A DNA stretch of 8,435 nucleotides from Methanosarcinales archaeon (GTDB taxonomy: Archaea; Halobacteriota; Methanosarcinia; Methanosarcinales; Methanogasteraceae): assembly GCA_003661105.1 (NCBI GenBank), contig QMVM01000082.1, positions 1 through 8,435 of the forward strand, read 5' to 3'. Below are positions 6,701 through 8,435 of the stretch, piece after piece; position 1 is the stretch's first letter, and every line of letters starts with the position of its first letter. The translations under genes were made by a program, and so were the position numbers. Under the pieces are notes generated by a model. The model saw only the letters and a program-made list of their open reading frames with translations. It did not search any database and was not told the DNA's origin.

Positions 6701-8346
6701 ACGAGGGGACGATAATCGGTAGTACCACGATCGATTCACTCGATGCAGGCGAAGAGAGGACAACCGAGTTTTCGTGGACGCAAGCATCAACAGGAACGTT
6801 TAATCTAACTCTTGCTGTTGACCCTGAAAACGCAATCGACGAATCAAACGAGACAAACAACAACCTGACAAGATCGGTACTGGTCAAGGAATCGATTGAT
6901 TGGCAGCAATTCCACCGGGATGTCGGACACGCGGGATTCGCCCCGTCGGATGCACCCGATACCAACCACACTGCATGGATAAGCGACGATATCGGTGCAC
7001 AGACCGGATCGAGCACTGTGATCGCAGAAGGAAAGGTGTTCGTCTACTGCAGTGACTATCTTGTCTGTTTGAATGAGCAGACCGGAGCAGTGCTCTGGAA
7101 CATATCGATAGAAAGCACGCCTGATGTCTGCTGTTCGTGGACAACGCCAGCGTACCACGATGGTAACGTCTTCCTCTCCGCAAATAAGACATACTGCTTC
7201 GATGCGACGGATGGTAGTGAGGTCTGGAGCTTCGCACCTCCGACCGGAAAAGGTGCGGTCGATGGCGGGTGTGCGATAGCTGACGGTAAGATATTTACGA
7301 GCGACTGGGACGGTGGATATTACTACTGTTTGGATGTCGCAGACGGAACCATAATCTGGGACTTTGCAGTGGATGGAAAGGCTCAATCAACTCCCGCGGT
7401 ATCGGTAGCGGACGGGCGGGTCTTCTTCGGGAGTTACACCGGAATCTGCGAGGATGGTGGAGTCGCCTACTGCGTGGATGTGACGACAGGAGCTGAGATT
7501 TGGAACATTACAACCGATAACTCGTTCTGCGGGTCGGTTGCAATCGGATATGGAGTAGTGTACCTGACAGAGTACAACTTCTACGGCGACGGCTTACTCT
7601 ATGCGCTGGATGCGACAACAGGCAGCGTTATCTGGAGTCAGCCGGTGCAGCGGACTGATTCCACACCAGCACTTGCGTATGGGAATGTATATATCTCCGG
7701 AGGTGTCGAGGGGATGACCGATCTCGTGACATACTGCTTTAATGCGAGCAATGGAAACCTCCTGTGGAGCACGTCCGCGTCAGATGAGATCGGGAGCTGG
7801 AAATGCTCGGTCGCTGTCGCAGACGGAAAAGTCTTCTCAGGAAAACCGTACTTCAGATTCCCGGTTATGGACTTTATCGGAACTTATGCACTCGATTCCG
7901 AAACAGGTGATGTGGTCTGGAGTTACTCTGCTGGCGGTTCTTCCCCCGCTGTTGCCGACAGTATGGTCTTTACGATAGGAAGCGGCAGGGTGTATGCGTT
8001 CCGGAGCGAGGGCGTTTCGTCCGGCGAAACCGGGTATACCGGAGGAGCGAGACGTTCGTCAGGAAATCATCCATCAATATCCCGGGAGTGTGCGACAACC
8101 GATTTGAATGATGATTCCGGACCGATAGCGATCCGGACGATCCCAACCCCAACGCACCACGAATCCGACACCGTGCTCGATGATGGTGACAACGCATACC
8201 ACACATCCGATGATGATATCGATTCACCCGGAACCACTGGATTTACGGTATCGGCCACTGTGCTTTCAGGAATCATCCTGGTTGTGATCGGGTTACTGGT
8301 CTTGATCTGGTTTGTCAGGCGGGGCGGCGGTATGGAAAAGATGTGA
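3715..8346 (+). CDS. Giant anchored surface protein: three PQQ beta-propellers, two PKD domains, CARDB domain
   Basis: The 1543 residues start with a signal peptide (about 1-26, ending IASAA). Propeller 1 covers about 27-412, with roughly eight blade motifs such as GDLFAFDAETGEELW. Two PKD domains follow (about 418-496 and 502-581), each with WEWDFGDG (449-456 and 532-539). Propeller 2 covers about 594-950, a CARDB domain 953-1057 (starts KPDLV, ends with a DESNETNNN motif), and propeller 3 about 1063-1430. An acidic linker (about 1431-1509) leads to one membrane helix (1510-1534) and a short basic tail (RRGGGMEKM). Each propeller opens with a W-(E/Q)-Q-F-x-(N/R)-D motif, so the units are modular copies. 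The body should lie outside the cell, with many N-x-S/T sites suiting a glycosylated envelope protein. Propellers 2 and 3 carry many cysteines in shared positions. PKD and CARDB are adhesion or spacer folds; no PQQ-enzyme or haem function can be shown. It has its own promoter and leader. Confidence 0.92.
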   Translation: MGTKRLMILLPALAMLVLATSIASAADWQQFQRDEQNAGITHSPAPTEYPELAWNAFTCTSDGNGIDVTPIIAGDKVYIFAANGSIRAFNRTNGDLIWKNVTTGGALQTSTPAYGDGKIFVAAESGDLFAFDAETGEELWNVHVTDKNFECPITYFDHRIYIGEGLFGGVTTKYYYCYSDTGTEIWNHAISSTAGFLWNGASVVGDYIVFATHEGELISVYRNNGMLADEVDLTSDLSFSKSDLGMVRASVAHHDGYVYTTSEQGQSIGYIFKVGFDDSSGTFLDDGWSTANGFSTSTPVIYDGRVYVGQGEHGCLGNLTCLDDSTGAILWSYPVDAGVKSSPAVSVQRGNPYIYFTGAKNGGSLYCLSGDGALAWKYDPPDDGYILQGASISGGNVYFGTGAGYLYCIAGMEAPPPLTALFTAEPGAGTAPLNVTFTDESTGYGITDWEWDFGDGDNSTEQNPSHVYTEGIYSVSLTVTNATGSDTCNRSNYITVSSSSAPVANFGASITSGYDPLIVLFEDFSLNSPDSWEWDFGDGGTSTRQNPKHTYLTPGTYNVSLTVANADGSDTKTVANYITCIEWVVPGWVIRDSWEQFHNDVRHTGFSSSAAPNTNNLLWVSDDIGAVSSSSPVVTGGRLFVNCGDTVVSLDESSGAYLSAHGEGSSAYGSWASPCYHDGNVWCGLNDYPENAPYSSVNGGTMVADGHVYAGNWDGGQYFCFDVADGGELWNFTVEGADPGAIGGGCAQGTPAYAGGKVYLTSWLYGTDAGNVYCLDADTGALVWHQNNITDQCCGSPAIADGIVYVTTYNFYDDGEILALDANDGSILWRQTIERTDATPALAYGNVYVCGGCAGFSDLETYCFNATTGDLAWNTTASEDGIGGWTVSVAVADDKVFVGNSSRYSGCAGMFALDAVTGNVIWSSPDGGSSPVISDGIVFTIANGRVYAFGDPLKPDLVSISLVPGMLYSNQQSTITATIINDGAAGATAFNVSLEYEGTIIGSTTIDSLDAGEERTTEFSWTQASTGTFNLTLAVDPENAIDESNETNNNLTRSVLVKESIDWQQFHRDVGHAGFAPSDAPDTNHTAWISDDIGAQTGSSTVIAEGKVFVYCSDYLVCLNEQTGAVLWNISIESTPDVCCSWTTPAYHDGNVFLSANKTYCFDATDGSEVWSFAPPTGKGAVDGGCAIADGKIFTSDWDGGYYYCLDVADGTIIWDFAVDGKAQSTPAVSVADGRVFFGSYTGICEDGGVAYCVDVTTGAEIWNITTDNSFCGSVAIGYGVVYLTEYNFYGDGLLYALDATTGSVIWSQPVQRTDSTPALAYGNVYISGGVEGMTDLVTYCFNASNGNLLWSTSASDEIGSWKCSVAVADGKVFSGKPYFRFPVMDFIGTYALDSETGDVVWSYSAGGSSPAVADSMVFTIGSGRVYAFRSEGVSSGETGYTGGARRSSGNHPSISRECATTDLNDDSGPIAIRTIPTPTHHESDTVLDDGDNAYHTSDDDIDSPGTTGFTVSATVLSGIILVVIGLLVLIWFVRRGGGMEKM
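5059..5327 (+). repeat. Pair of PKD-domain coding repeats
   Basis: The PKD core WEWDFGD is encoded by the same 20 bases at 5059-5078 and 5308-5327, 249 bases apart (83 codons, one PKD domain). The flanking codons are similar but diverged, indicating duplication of one domain. Confidence 0.7.
5494..8004 (+). repeat. Internal duplication: propeller 2 (5494-6564) and propeller 3 (6901-8004)
   Basis: The two propellers align from end to end. Shared landmarks in the same order include SDDIGA, YHDGNV, NWDGG/DWDGG, DVADG, YNFY.DG, RTD(A/S)TPALAYGNVY, TYCFNA..G.L.W and FTI..GRVYAF. Propeller 1 is clearly more distant. The unit including the CARDB spacer repeats at about 1.4 kb. Confidence 0.8.
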
Positions 8347-8351
8347 AATAG

Positions 8352-8360
8352 TTTTAGATA
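8352..8360 (+). promoter_or_regulatory. Candidate TATA box for the gene at 8407
   Basis: TTTTAGATA lies directly after GAAATAG and about 50 bases before the next ATG, in a visibly A/T-rich gap. This is a plausible but weak archaeal promoter. Confidence 0.35.
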
Positions 8361-8395
8361 TGTTATTATGCATAGTTGTGTAAAACAAAAAACAT

Positions 8396-8399
8396 GGAG
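8396..8399 (+). promoter_or_regulatory. Ribosome-binding site before the gene at 8407
   Basis: GGAG, seven bases before the ATG at 8407. Confidence 0.5.
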
Positions 8400-8406
8400 A
8401 AATAAC

Positions 8407-8435
8407 ATGAAAACAAGAATAACAAGAATAACAAG
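8407..8435 (+). CDS. Start of an unidentified gene (3' partial)
   Basis: Only nine codons are inside the window (MKTRITRIT). A GGAG site at good spacing and a candidate TATA box precede it. The basic first residues would suit a signal peptide, and another secreted protein would fit the context, but the family cannot be told from what is visible. Confidence 0.45.
8413..8435 (+). repeat. Nine-base tandem repeat at the start of the partial gene
   Basis: ACAAGAATA occurs twice in a row, followed by ACAAG at the window edge. It encodes Thr-Arg-Ile repeated in frame. Whether it continues is not visible. Confidence 0.7.

Noticed and set aside
8413..8435. Edge of a CRISPR array
   Set aside because: The unit is nine bases with no spacers and lies in frame behind a start codon with a ribosome-binding site.

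Overview
The window looks like part of a euryarchaeal chromosome, most likely a methanogen-related lineage (Methanosarcinales, Methanophagales or Syntrophoarchaeales type). The support is the combination of large secreted PQQ-propeller/PKD/CARDB surface proteins, a DUF2149 protein beside a MotA/TolQ/ExbB homologue, a DUF234-type archaeal ATPase, archaeal BRE/TATA-like promoters and GGAG/GGTG ribosome-binding sites. The placement is by family knowledge, not by a search.

Layout. 1-849: the 3' end of a surface protein gene (last PQQ blade, CARDB domain, Asp/Gly-rich stalk, membrane anchor). It overlaps by 4 bases a MotA/TolQ/ExbB-type ion-channel gene (846-1505), which overlaps a DUF2149 gene (about 1489-1836). 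These three form one rightward operon. 1837-1869: a short convergent gap with a hairpin. 1870-3195, leftward: a decayed DUF234-type ATPase with no Walker A end and an in-frame TAG. 3196-3338: no recognisable gene. 3339-3645: two overlapping gene stubs, the last 19 codons of a second DUF2149 gene and the signal peptide plus first blade of a second PQQ protein. 3646-3714: promoter and leader. 3715-8346: a 1543-residue surface protein with three PQQ propellers, two PKD domains, one CARDB domain and a C-terminal anchor. 8347-8435: intergenic promoter region and the first nine codons of another gene.

How the genes may work together. The ExbB-like protein keeps the conserved channel glycines and threonines. 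The DUF2149 protein has an ExbD-like arrangement (basic tail, then an Asp at the start of its only membrane helix, then an outside domain). Together they resemble a proton- or sodium-driven stator. An anchored surface protein is translationally coupled to it, and the stubs at 3339-3645 show that the DUF2149/PQQ-protein adjacency once existed a second time. This points to an ion-powered envelope system acting on very large beta-propeller surface proteins. Its function is not known to me, and the link is inferred from gene order.

The centre of the window is a rearrangement scar. A 60-base imperfect direct repeat (1780-1839 and 3339-3398, the last 27 bases identical) brackets the decayed ATPase. 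The left copy belongs to an intact DUF2149 gene that has lost its downstream partner; the right copy belongs to a headless DUF2149 gene followed by a beheaded PQQ-protein gene.
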